Positions 52,770 through 63,028 of a stretch of DNA of 64,000 nucleotides are shown in pieces. The notes under the pieces are model-generated. The model was not told where the DNA came from. It ran no database searches and saw nothing but the letters and a program-made list of their open reading frames with translations. Every line of letters starts with the position of its first letter. Positions within the stretch are counted from its first letter, which is position 1. Both the position numbers and the translations under genes were made by a program. Source of the stretch: Auricularia sp. M13 (Eukaryota > Basidiomycota > Agaricomycetes > Auriculariales > Auriculariaceae); contig CM073193.1 in NCBI GenBank assembly GCA_037042915.1, positions 3,658,001 through 3,722,000 of the forward strand, given 5' to 3'.

Positions 52770-53116
52770 GTTAGCGGGGGGAAGAGGGCACAGGTGAAGA
52801 TGCAGAGGCGCCGATTCCGGCGCATTTATCCGGAAACTGGCGTGGTCGACCTTGCTTTGTCCGCACCATCTGGCACTGCAGCCGGTCATGTCAGAACCTC
52901 GTTGCATTGCCTTGGAACTCACGGGACGGTCTCCCGGGATCCTTTGCATTGCGTCTTATTGACGGGACTATATAGGGCCGCCATCGTCAAATAGAGCGCA
53001 GGAGCTGCAGCATGTTACAACAAAGCGAGCGTGGAAATTAACGAATGGACAGCAAAGCAAAGCACCAAGCGACAAAGCATCAACGCGGCTGCACGCGCCT
53101 AAAACACGATCTATAT
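52770..53116. promoter_or_regulatory. Region between the RNase III start and the CDC14 stop
   Basis: 347 bp. A CTATATAG element (52968-52975) lies about 200 bp upstream of the RNase III ATG, rather far for a TATA box. Confidence 0.35.
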
Positions 53117-54580
53117 CTAACCGAGGCCCCAGATCCCGGCTTTGCAGACACCTTCGACCAACACGTCAACGTTGCCGAGCAGGGTGCCCAGCAGCGCCTT
53201 CTTCTCCTCCTGTACTCTTGATTCGCAGTCCGGACGGCTTCGTATTGACCACGCGAGTGGGTGCCTGCATGAAGACGTTTTCGGATGATGCCACCGAGTC
53301 GCGACTGAGCATCCTCGAAGACCGTTCCACTGAGGGTGCGACACGTTTCTTCACTGGACTCCCCGAAGGACTTGCCGTCACACGCGATGCCCTAGGCGTG
53401 CCGACTCCCAGTTTGGAAACCTGGACCTTCTTGGGCGTCGTTGGGACAAAGTCAAGCTCCCGTCGAAGCATGCCAGAGCGCGATGCCTTCGTTGGTGAAC
53501 GAGGTGGCGTGCTTGGACAAGGAGGTGGGGGCATGGCCGCTGTGCCCGGCCACGACGTCGTTGGCTGCAATGGAAGAACGGTGCTACGTTTAGTCGGTGA
53601 TGCTGGCAGTGAAGGCGTCGGTGTGTAGCCGCTGCGCGTTGGGGGCGTGTCTTCAGGCAGAAGATACCAATACAAGAATTCTAAACATTTCATCCTGGAA
53701 CTCATGAGCGCAGAGAATGGACATTTTAGCTACACACCGGATGTCGCGTGGGATACCGACCCTTTTCAGGCTTTTCACGATAGTTTCAAGGCCATTGACT
53801 TCTTCGAACGCGCGGATGGCAAGGGGTGCGTCGACAAGGACACATAAGAGCGTGTCGATGACCGCAATAGCAAGGTTGGGAACCACTGTAGGAATGCTGC
53901 TAGCCTTTCTCGGGGATTGTGGTTTCGTCGGCGAAGAAGGCACGGAGGGCTCAGGAGTTGTAGGTTGGCGGCAGATGAGTAGTGTGAGAAACAGCTTATT
54001 GTATGTGGTCAACGGCCGTGAATTGAAGGCAGGTGGGTAGATGCAAACCTCCATGACCCATTTACGAGCTAGGAACGCTTTACTTCCAGAATGCAGCAAC
54101 GCGACGCCCTGCAGCAGCGACATGGCCTGAGCAACGCAAGAGAACAGCGCGCGCTCCTCTTCTGTGGCATCCTCTTCTATACGGACAGTCAGAAGTTGAT
54201 GGCGAACAGTGGCGCCCGCTTACCTTGATCAGTGTTGCACGTCTTCAGGATTGGCAGGGAGCAGGTGATGAACGTGAGCAGCCTCGAGGCAACTGCGAGC
54301 TTCATCAACCACCGCACGCCACGCTGGGGATGACAATGCGCACTGTTACAGTCAAACCCATCCTGCAATTCGAGGAACTGGCCAAAACGCATGGGGTCGC
54401 TATTAGCAGCCGCACACGTTTCAGCGATGACCCGTTCGAGTTGGTCAAGAGCACGTTGCTTGCGGCCAAAGGACGAGCGAGGGGAGGATAGCTGCGCTCA
54501 GCACGTCAGCACGCTTCACGGCGGGACAAAAGCCGCCGCACATCGTCGAGGGCGGTACTTATTTGGCGGGATAGGTCCAT
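53117..54580 (-). CDS. Cdc14 of the septation initiation network (S. pombe cdc14 type, not the phosphatase)
   Basis: Partner of the Sid1 kinase in septation signalling; not related to the budding yeast phosphatase of the same name. Spliced reading: MDLSRQISTALDD, an intron with a CTGAC branch point, LSSPRSSFGRKQRALDQLER, FLELQDGF, ASRLLTFITCSLP, then SLLQGVALLHSGSKAFLARK, IAVIDTLLCVLVDAPLAIRA, FEEVNGLETIVKSLKRVGIP and, after an intron, MKCLEFLYWYLLPEDTPPTR. A Ser/Pro/Thr-rich stretch with PTTPKKVQVSKLGVGTP precedes a 43-nt intron that restores EEKKALLGTLLGNVDVLVEG and VCKAGIWGLG. The combination is diagnostic of this family. About 320 residues. The start at 54580 is the ATG consistent with the phase of the first intron. 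Confidence 0.87.
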
Positions 54581-54824
54581 GTCAGGTTGGAAGTAGCGTT
54601 GTTTGGCCGTTCAAACAGGGTCGGAGCTTCAACCTGTCAACCTGTTCACACCAGCAGCACGTGCCCCTGACGAGCAAGAATGCCCCCGACTGCCGGCGCG
54701 GACACCCCGCCGACCGGTCACGGTGTCCCGCTGCGTGCGGGGTAAAGATAGCTGCTTAAACGTGCCTCCGCGGGTCACCATAGCTCTCCGGGCCTCCCTT
54801 CGCCGCTCCTTCAGTCTCACCAGC
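54581..54824. promoter_or_regulatory. Divergent promoter of CDC14 and the FAH-family gene
   Basis: 244 bp between start codons, GC-rich, no TATA box. Confidence 0.45.
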
Positions 54825-55913
54825 ATGTCGCAGTGGAAACGGCTCATCCGCTTCGAGGCTGCTGAGGACGGCAACGTGCACTTCGGCCAGCCGGTCGACG
54901 CCCAGATCGACGTCGGCCTTGCATACATCGCGAAGGATCAGCCTCTGAAGGCCTATGAGATTGCTGGCGACGTCTTGGGCCCCAGTGCCCAGGTCACGGA
55001 CAAGGTCCTCACCGTCAAGAAGTTGCTTGCGCCACTATCGAGAGAGCAGGTCGGGCTTGTACGCTGCCTCGGCCTCAACTACCGCGACCATGCTGCAGAA
55101 GCCAAGATGGAGGCGCCGGCCAACCCTGTCTTGTTCTACAAGCCCGTGCAGGCCCTCATCGGCCCTGTCGATCCCATTACCGTGCCCAAGGCCTGCCAGC
55201 CAGTGGAATTTCACTTGCCCGATTACGAGGCCGAGCTCACCATCGTCATCGGCAAGCCCGCAAAGAACGTCTCTGAAGCCGATGCACTCGATTATGTCCT
55301 GGGGTATACACTAGCCAACGATGTACGATCGCGATTGGCCGTTACTCCGGCGCATATATGCTGATTTGCTCTGCCTATAGATGTCGTTCCGCCACCACCA
55401 GATGGCTGTCTCGCAATGGAACTTCTCCAAAGGATTTGACGACGCAACCCCTTGGGGTCAGTAAGTTCGCAGTTGTGATGCACTTTCTGACAACTCTGTG
55501 TCACCAAGGCCCGTGCATTGTCAGTGCCAGTGAGATTCCCGACCCGCAAACGCTGCCGATCGGAACCGTCGTGAATGGGCAAAAGCTGCAGGACGGACAT
55601 ACCTCGTGAGCCTACAAGCTGGTGCACGAACACAATCTCAAGCTACCCGGACAGCGATCAAATCTTCACAGTTCGCCACACCATCGCTTTCTTGAGCCAA
55701 GGAACGACACTCCCGCCCGGTTCAATCATAATGACCGGCACGCCCAAAGGTGTGCAGTTCCGAGTTGAGGTTAGATCGGCATGCTAAGTAAATCCAGGTG
55801 TTGGTTTCGTCCGCAAGCCTCCCATATTCCTCAAGCACGGCGACGAAGTCCGCCAATTCCTCGGCGGTGGCGTGGGCACGATCATCAACACCGTTGTCGA
55901 GGAGGGCAAATGA
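54825..55913 (+). CDS. Fumarylacetoacetate hydrolase-family protein
   Basis: Metal-dependent hydrolase or decarboxylase acting on acylpyruvates or oxaloacetate-like substrates. Reading: MSQWKRLIRFEAAEDGNVHF, VGLVRCLGLNYRDHAAEAKM, NPVLFYKPVQALIGPVDPIT, VEFHLPDYEAELTIVIGKPA and DYVLGYTLAND, then after an intron MSFRHHQMAVSQWNFSKGFD and GPCIVSASEI. Late exons give TVVNGQKLQDGHTS, TIAFLSQGTTLPPGSIIMTG and the typical end GFVRKPPIFLKHGDEVRQFL through TVVEEGK. The metal ligands (E in DYEAEL, D in the later part) are in the usual places. Length (about 300 residues) is normal. Converges on the SSADH gene with only 72 bp between stops. Confidence 0.9.
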
Positions 55914-55985
55914 ACTCGAAAGCACTGATGTACATTTGTTGTCAAGAAATACACAGGGAAAGATCGTTCTTTGCTGGAGGACCTT

Positions 55986-58251
55986 TCAGAGGCCACCAAA
56001 GGCGATGTACTTAATGTTCAAGTACTCGTTGAGCCCGTGACGAGATCCCTCGCGACCCAGGCCGCTGTCCTTGACACCGCCGAAGGGGATGGAGGCGTTG
56101 GAGATCATTCCCGTGTTGGCGCCAACCATACCGACTTCGAGCGCTTCGGCGACACGCCATACTCTGCCGACGTCGCGAGAGAAGAGGTAGCTAGCAAGGC
56201 CAAATTCTGCGGAGAGTATCCTTGAGTATTCTATGCGCCCTTGTAGCTTTCCAATGCTTCATACCAGTGTTGTTGGCAAGTTTGAGGAGTTCATCTTCGG
56301 CCTCAAACTTGATCAAGGCGGCTAATGGACCGAACGTCTCTTCACGCGAGACCACTGCTGTTGGTGGAACGTCGGCCAGCACAGTCGGCTCGAAGAAGTT
56401 CCCCTCCAGCCTCTTGCCGCCGGTGAGAACAGAAGCACCATTCTGTACTGCGTCATTGACGTGCGCCTCGACCTTGTCCACGGCGCGCGAATGGATGAGC
56501 GGACCGTGCGTGCTTGAGCGGGCGGGCGTGCTCAGGTGCACAAAAAAGCTCAGAGGATGAACACTCACATGCCATCGTCGAGGCCATTGCCAACTTTCAT
56601 TGCCTCGACACGCTGCGCGAGCAGGGAAGCAAATTCGGCGTAGACGCCCGATTGTACGTAGATGCGGTTTGGCACTGACACAAGTCTGGCCAGTGCCCCG
56701 GAATTTGCAGGCCACAAGACCTGTAGGAGAGTCAAGACCAATTTGATGCCTCTGCTGTATACGCACCAGTAACAGCCTCCTCTACGTCTGCGTCGTCAAA
56801 GATAATAAATGCTGCATTACCACCAGCCTCAAATGACACTCTGCAAGATTGTGTTGTTCGGTGACAGGTTAAATCCAAGAGAAACCCCACGCACTTCTTC
56901 ATGGTCGACGCGGACTGCGCATAAAGCGTCTTCGCCACAGCAGTGGATCCCGTGAAAGAAATCTTCCGGACGGTTGGATTCTCGCAGAGTTCCTTGCCTA
57001 CGTCCTTGGTATGCGCCGAGCTCGTGATTATGTTGATGACACCGTCAGGAATGCCAGCCCGAGCGGCCAGCTTGCTCGTACTTTCAGCGTTGCACAATAC
57101 ACGAAGAACCTAACAACTTACGTCTCCAATCGCAAGTGCAGAGAACGGCGTCTCCAAAGGTGGCTTGATCACGACCGTACAGCCGGCGGCCAGCGCTGGA
57201 GCTACTTTCCTGGACGATGTAAGCCGCAAACTAGCAAAATATGCGAGGCATTCACCTTGTAATCATAGCTGATGGGAAGTTCCAGGGAGTGAGAATGCCA
57301 CTAGAGAATGGTTAGGAAATTAATCAAGAGAATCTCAACGGAATATGCACCAAACGCCTGCGGCAACTGATTAAACCATCAGAGATTAGGTGAGAAGTAT
57401 CCTCACCAACGGGCTGCTTGATAACGACACTGCGAATGTTTGGCACGGGAGAGGGTATGACCTCTGTGAAGGAAGCAATGAGGATCGGCGCGACGCGACA
57501 TGGAACTAATGACCTCCATATGCCCGGATGCCTTCCTCTGCGAACCACTATACAAACCACTCTTAGGCTTCCATATGGAACTTGTAGAAACCGGTAGCGT
57601 ACCTCGACAAAGGATGCGGAGTAGGCATTCTCGCCCTACAAGTTGTTAATTCACGCAAGAAATCGCACCACCAGACCAGTGACCTTTGCTTCAGCAAGAA
57701 CCTTCCCATTCTCCAGGGTGATAATACGAGCAAGGTCATCATTATTTTCCAGCATGAGCTTATAGAGCTGTGGGGGGATGAGAAACGGGGGCAGAGGTCA
57801 TTTGGCGAACTGACCTTCATGAGGAGATCGTGTCTCTGCTTGGCTGTTGTCTTGGACCATGACCTGAAAGCGTCGCTGGCTGCTGCCACGGCTTCTTTCG
57901 TTTCAGAGACACCCATGTCAGCCACTGAGCCAAGGACCTTGTTGGTAGCAGGATCTTTCGAAACGCGTTCAGCGTGGCTGGCGAGCACATTTGCCGCCAT
58001 AGACGCACTGGTGACTTCGAAGGTCTTCCCATCTTTCGCGTCCAGCCATTTACCACCGATAAGACCTTGGGTGTGAATCAAGCTCGGGTCCTTGAGGCCA
58101 AACTGCGAGCAGAACGCGGGTGAACGATTGTAGGGCGAGACCGGGCGACCGTGCTCACTGCTTCTGCTGCTTTGGTCGACGCCATTCGTGTTCCAGCAAG
58201 GTATGTACGGGCACTGCGTACTACTAGGAAGGTGGATGAGACGAAGCGCAT
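55986..58251 (-). CDS. Succinate-semialdehyde dehydrogenase (aldehyde dehydrogenase family), apparent frame break
   Basis: Oxidises succinate semialdehyde in the GABA shunt, probably in mitochondria: the N-terminus [20 protein letters not shown] is a plausible targeting peptide. Conserved parts: [48 protein letters not shown]-like text, [59 protein letters not shown] (catalytic Glu), [11 protein letters not shown] (catalytic Cys), [50 protein letters not shown], and a C-terminus [16 protein letters not shown]. Between CVSA and NRIYV there is one base too many (the three-T run at 56668-56670). A 67-nt intron here would rescue the frame but would delete the conserved NRIYVQSGV. About ten introns. 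Confidence 0.88.
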
Positions 58252-58400
58252 GACTGCAGTCACTGGCCCCGTTCAGCGGATTACCCCCGTGAACTGCGGT
58301 CATCTGCTGCCGCGATTCTCACCCGGGCCGGAACGAGCGCCCAACGCCACAAGTGCCACTTGAACCATCCAAAATACATTTCTATGCGTACGGTCTACAT

Positions 58401-59351
58401 TTATGCAGTCGATGATACAATAGCTGGAAGCGCTACAGTTTCCGGCCCTCTCAACTCGTCACGGGAGCGGAATTCTTCTTCGCGGGCCTGAGAATTGCCA
58501 TGAGCGACCATACGCAACTCGGAGCTCCGGGAGAAATACCTTTTTCTTCGCCTTCAGCCTCATCTGTGTGAAGTCCTTATGTAGCCCACATTCTGTCTTC
58601 TGCTTTCCTTGCCAGCGGCCGGCTCTCTCTCCAGCCTCACCATCGCCGCTCTTCGCAGTGCTGTGCCAATCGCCAACGCTCCTGTAGCCTTGATCCAGAA
58701 GGGCGTTGCGCGGAACGTTGTGTGCGTGGATGTAGGCGTGAACCTGGGCAAATGACCATGCGAAGAATGGGTTGAGCTTGAGAATGCCCGTTGAGTCTAT
58801 TTCGAGTGGTCGCAATCCCGACCGCGCTCCGCCCTGCGTGGCTCGTCGGCCAGTGATCACTGACTTGACGTTCAGCTCGTCGTATGCACGCTGAGCGGGC
58901 TCCACCTAAGACCGTCTAAGCATAGCCCCAAGAGCTAGCAGAAAGCTCTCACCTTGACAAGATAGTCGTAGGAATCCTCGTCGTTCTCCCACAGCTTCTC
59001 GCCGTGCATGCGCTCGAAATCCTCTACCGTCTCACAGAAGAAAGGCTTGTAGACGTGTATAGGCAGGTCATAGCGATCGCGCACTGCCTGTACGAGCTGC
59101 AGTGTTTCCGGAAAGTGGTAAAGAGTGTCGAGGAAGATGAGTGGCGGGGGAGAGGACGTTAGTTTTGACAGCATGTCGATAGCCACCAGACCGGTGAGAC
59201 CAAAGGCAGTCGTCTGGTAGAGATTGGGGAGATGCTCGATCCCCCATGCAAGGATGTCACGGGGCTCGAGTGTTTCGAGGTATGCATTGACCTCATCGAG
59301 CTCCGCCTGGGAGAGGGGTGTCTGCAACGGCCTAGCAAACTGCGGAGACAT
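58401..59351 (-). CDS. MET16: Phosphoadenosine phosphosulfate reductase (Met16 type)
   Basis: Reduces PAPS to sulfite with thioredoxin in sulfate assimilation. The first exon (ATG 59351, MSPQFARPLQTPLSQAELDE) contains ILAWGIEHLPNLYQTTAFGL, TGLVAIDMLSKLTSSPPPLI and FLDTLYHFPETLQLVQAVRD. The second has SVITGRRATQGGARSGLRPL, FFAWSFAQVHAYIHAHNVPR, GYRSVGDWHSTAKSGDGEAG, GRWQGKQKTECGLH (the catalytic Cys is in ECGLH). The family usually ends soon after this. Here the frame may run to 58459, or a GTATTT..CAG intron may join to AREEEFRSRDELRGPETVAL and a stop at 58401; I list the longer span. Divergent from SPT3 with 198 bp between starts. Confidence 0.92.
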
Positions 59352-59549
59352 GATAGGGTGTTGAGATTGTCATGGCTGGGTGCGCCAGGCTTTATGTCGA
59401 TGGTGCACGATGGCGTGCTCGCTCGGTCAGCGTAAAATCCGCTCCGAACCGAAAGACAATCGCAGAATTTCCAAAAGCGTGAGCTCCGACGTTGCACCGC
59501 TCTGTTTTACACAACGCGCGCCTAATCAGGAGACGCACACCACGTCGTC
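59352..59549. promoter_or_regulatory. Divergent promoter of MET16 and SPT3
   Basis: 198 bp between ATGs, no TATA box identified. Confidence 0.45.
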
Positions 59550-60848
59550 ATGAGCAAGGCAGCAAGGGCTGTTGGCGGGCAGGACGACAGGCAGACGCGA
59601 GAGTACAGATACTCGCAGGAGATTTCGCAGATGGCGCGTGGACCACCGTTGTCGCCATGCGGATCCTGACCGCCGCCGCAGATGTTCGTCTTTGGCGAGG
59701 TGCAAGGACCCGAACCCCGACACCGTCAACTTGGTCGAAGATATCATTCGTAGCCAGGTCATTGAGCTGGTGCGCACTGCTGTCTCTGAAACGCGTCGGC
59801 GTGCTGACGTTGTGGTCGCAGATTGTCCAAGCGCGGCAACTGGCTACGCGCCGTGGCGCGCGTTACCTGAGCGCCGAAGACCTCATCTTCCTCATTCGAC
59901 ACGACAAGGGCAAAGTCAACCGCTTGCGTACATACCTTTCGTGGAAGGACGTCCGCAAACACGCAAAAGACAACGACACTGGTGCTGCTGACGTGCCAGA
60001 GATCGAGGAAGCCGATGGTACGGCTATATTTTGGCGGGACAATGCGTGTGCTAATTCTCACGGGCCTGCAGACAAAATGGCCTCCAAGGCGCAGAAGATT
60101 ACCATTAAACTGCCTTGGGAGAAATCTACGATATTTTCCGAGGTACTCAAAGGCAGCGGACACAAGTCAGACGACGAGGAAGACGATGACGACGTCGAAG
60201 CTCATGAAGCATCGGTGCAACGCCTTAAGGTCAGCAGATCCCGCTCGTGAGCTGCGACCTCGGTTCTGAACCACATGCGCAGGAAGCGGACGACGCAACG
60301 CGGTTGATGACTCGGGAGGAATACGAACATTACTCAGACTGCAGACAAGCGTCTTTCACCTATAGGAAATGTAGGCCATCCCATTCACTCGCGGTACCGC
60401 AAGACTCATTGCTTGCTCAGCCAAACGATTCCGCGACTTCCTCAACTTACCTCCTCATTTGGACCTTCGGGCCGGTGACGATACAATTGACATCGTTGGG
60501 TTCCTCGCATTCGAGATGGTTCGCTCTATCACTCTGCAGGGGCTCGCTGTGAAGCGGTCCTTGGAGGAGCATTCTTTGCTTGATGAACCAGTCACCCTTG
60601 GCAAGCGCAAGGAGTCTACCATACTGGAAGGATCACCATCAAAACGCCGACGCTCGAGCTCACCAGAACCCAATGATCCTCCTGTCTCTTCGCTATTCCT
60701 TCCACCGCCGGAGGCTCGCACCGCACTTCGTCCTGAGCACATCCACGACGCGTTCGCACGGATGCAAGCCGACTGGTCACATTCTCGTTCAAGCGGGATG
60801 CGCAACTGGCGCGGCGGCCTGAAGCGTACGGGTGTGAGCCTCATTTGA
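59550..60848 (+). CDS. SPT3: SAGA subunit Spt3
   Basis: Histone-fold protein that helps SAGA deliver TBP to promoters. Reading: MSKAARAVGGQDDRQTREYR, YSQEISQM, then after an intron MFVFGEVQGPEPDTVNLVED, IIRSQVIELV, RQLATRRGARYLSAEDLIFL and IRHDKGKVNRLRTYLSWKDV with KHAKDNDTG. Later: ITIKLPWEKSTIFSEVL, an acidic stretch, RLMTREEYEHYSDCRQASFT, AKRFRDFLNLP and DIVGFLAFEMVRSITLQGLA. Two histone folds (N-terminal and C-terminal) are present as in yeast Spt3. The first intron (59634-59681) is best read as GC-AG, since it yields the invariant QMMFVFGE. Complete. Confidence 0.95.
59634..59681 (+). other. GC-AG intron in SPT3
   Basis: The exon ends CAGATG and the intron begins GCGCGT; the branch-like CTGAC and the acceptor CCGCAG follow. 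Only this 48-nt intron gives the conserved QMMFVFGEV; the nearest GT donor (four bases on) shifts the frame. Confidence 0.65.
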
Positions 60849-60962
60849 GCAGACATGGGACAGGTTTAATCGTGTATGTATCCATTATTCTTACGTGATG
60901 TACTGCTATGTAGAATTGCCTTCGATGCACCTTTCAATCATGTATTATGTATCCCTCCTGCC

Positions 60963-62634
60963 TCAGAACAACAGCGATGCCGCCACTTCGACATTGCCTC
61001 CAGCAGCTTCCAGCATGCGGACCGCTTGGTCTCGTGTGACGCCGAGGTTGACCAGGGTATTTATGTCGTTCTCTGGGAACTGTGACGCTTCTGTCGGTGC
61101 AGATCGAGGTGCTTGGCCAGACCGAGATGCTGGCGTGCTCCCGAGAGTATTGCCGCTACCGGGGAACTGTGGTGCGCCTCCCCGCGACGGTCGTCCGCCT
61201 ACTGAGCCAGACGCGTGATGACCGCCTCTTGCAAGGGCAGATGAAGAAGATGCGGAAGGCTGGTCCGTCTGCGGCTCGTCGTCAACCTCAATCGGCATTC
61301 GGGCCTTGTCAGGCAGTTCGTGTTCGGCGAGAAATGGTATCTCCCGTCCCTGGATGCGAAGAACGTTCTTCTCGAGGTCGATGCACGCTTGATGCGCTTT
61401 CAACATGTCCAATCCGAACAGCAAATCGACATCGCGACCCTAAAGGGGCGTCAACAGAGCAGACCTAAGGGGGTTGAAGCCCAAAGGGGAAGTCATACCT
61501 CCATTATTGTAAATGCGCATGCAAGAAAGAGATCGGATACCTTCATTTGCGCGCTATGCACACGCCCAAGGATACGGGCGGTGCCCACGCCTTTCGCAAT
61601 GCCGGAGAACCGTGTATCGAGCAACCGCATAATCCTCCAAACGCGGTGAGCGAACACTGTAGTTGAGAGCGGAACGTCCGTCTTACCCGCAGGCTTCTGC
61701 GCATTCCGGGCTCACTAGAACAAATTGAGCTAGCCGCTTTGCATTTGGGAAGTGAAACAGCGGACGCACTGATAGTTTGCTGTGCACCGCTATCGACGAA
61801 TGCCTTGACAGGATGACCATTTACCTCTACTTGGATGCTGAAGACATTCAGTTAAGCTAGAAATGGGATGGAACGATAGCTTACTAGAGCATTGTCACTT
61901 TGCCAAAGCTTTCCGGCGAGTATTCGATCGCGTGCTGCAAGTTTTCCATGACCTGCTCCTGCCGTATCGCCTCCTCGATGCGTCGCTGTGCTTCGACATC
62001 GAATGGATCATCGTTGAGTTGCGCTATGTCGCGCTGCCGCGCCATCTCTGCCTCCTCGTGGAGTTGCTGCTGCTGGCGCAAAAGGCGAGCAAACTGCGCA
62101 GGATCGTTCGTTGCGGCAGCTGCAAGTGCTGGTTGTTTCTAGAGTGCAGAAAACTCAGAACGCCCGTGCGCGCATTGTGAAGTCACCAGCACACACCTGC
62201 TGCAGCTCGCGCATGAGGTCCGGGTCGCCGAGAACCTGGAGACGAATCATCTCGGCGTCCTGCTGGGCCGTTCTGCATTGGGCAGGGAGTGTGACTTGGT
62301 GAGCAGATGAGCGCGCACGGCGACGATGAAGCACGCACTGGCCGGCGACGGTGACCTTTCGGCGCAGAAGCAACATCGCGTCTTCAGGTACGTTGTATGC
62401 GGCCATTGTCGCATTTGGATCGTTCAGCTCGCGCCCTTCGTACGACACGCTCTGCTCATCGACCGGGATACCTGACTGAGCAGCGACGCGTACGCTGGTA
62501 CCGTGAGCCACCTTTGACAAAGCGCTTGGACGCACCTCAGCCTCCAGCAAGGCCATAATGTTCTCAAGTTCCATTTGAGGGTCTATCTCGACCGTATAGG
62601 TCTGCCCAAGCTCTGTCACGAATGATATCCGCAT
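60963..62634 (-). CDS. DDI1: Ddi1-type ubiquitin shuttle protease
   Basis: Proteasome shuttle with a retroviral-like aspartyl protease fold; a cellular gene, not a viral copy. The N-terminal ubiquitin-like domain reads [61 protein letters not shown] helical linker with [20 protein letters not shown] follows. The protease part carries [17 protein letters not shown] (active-site DSGA), [40 protein letters not shown] and [12 protein letters not shown]. The C-terminal UBA domain is [35 protein letters not shown]. The start at 62634 matches the family. Around 150 residues between protease and UBA are Ser/Pro-rich. Complete. Confidence 0.95.
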
Positions 62635-63028
62635 ATCGTAGAGAGGAGGACGAAGACAAGGTTGGATTTGCCACCGATCGGACTCGGCGAGGTCACGCAT
62701 AGGCGCCCGGCGACCACTCATGGAACAGCGTAGAACCAAAAGGGCCGCGTAATTGATACATTGGGTAGATATTACAAACGGAGACAACGCCCACATGTCA
62801 TTATGCATTTCCCGTACCATGACCCCTGCCTCCTGTGAAATGGCTGCGAGCAAACATCGACGATCTACGCGGTAGTAAGTATGTAGCGAACGAGGACAAC
62901 GCGGCGAACGCACAGCCGGGAGCCTCCACCCTTCATGTGCGACAGTAGTGCGTCTTGTAATGCAGACTCTGTCACACTTACGCTCGCATCTATACAGGGT
63001 CATGTCAATGACGGTCAGGTCGGCTGGC
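62635..63028. promoter_or_regulatory. Intergenic region upstream of DDI1
   Basis: 394 bp between the ATG29 stop and the DDI1 start. Short ORFs only; no TATA box seen. Confidence 0.4.

Noticed and set aside
53215-53345. Apparent frame shift near the CDC14 C-terminus
   Set aside because: A 43-nt intron (donor GTGGTC, acceptor TACAG) restores EEKKALLGTLLGNVDVLVEG in phase.
61760-61830. DSGA motif of a retroviral-like protease, suggesting a retroelement remnant
   Set aside because: It sits between a ubiquitin-like and a UBA domain, so it is the cellular Ddi1 protein; no reverse transcriptase, integrase or LTR is nearby.
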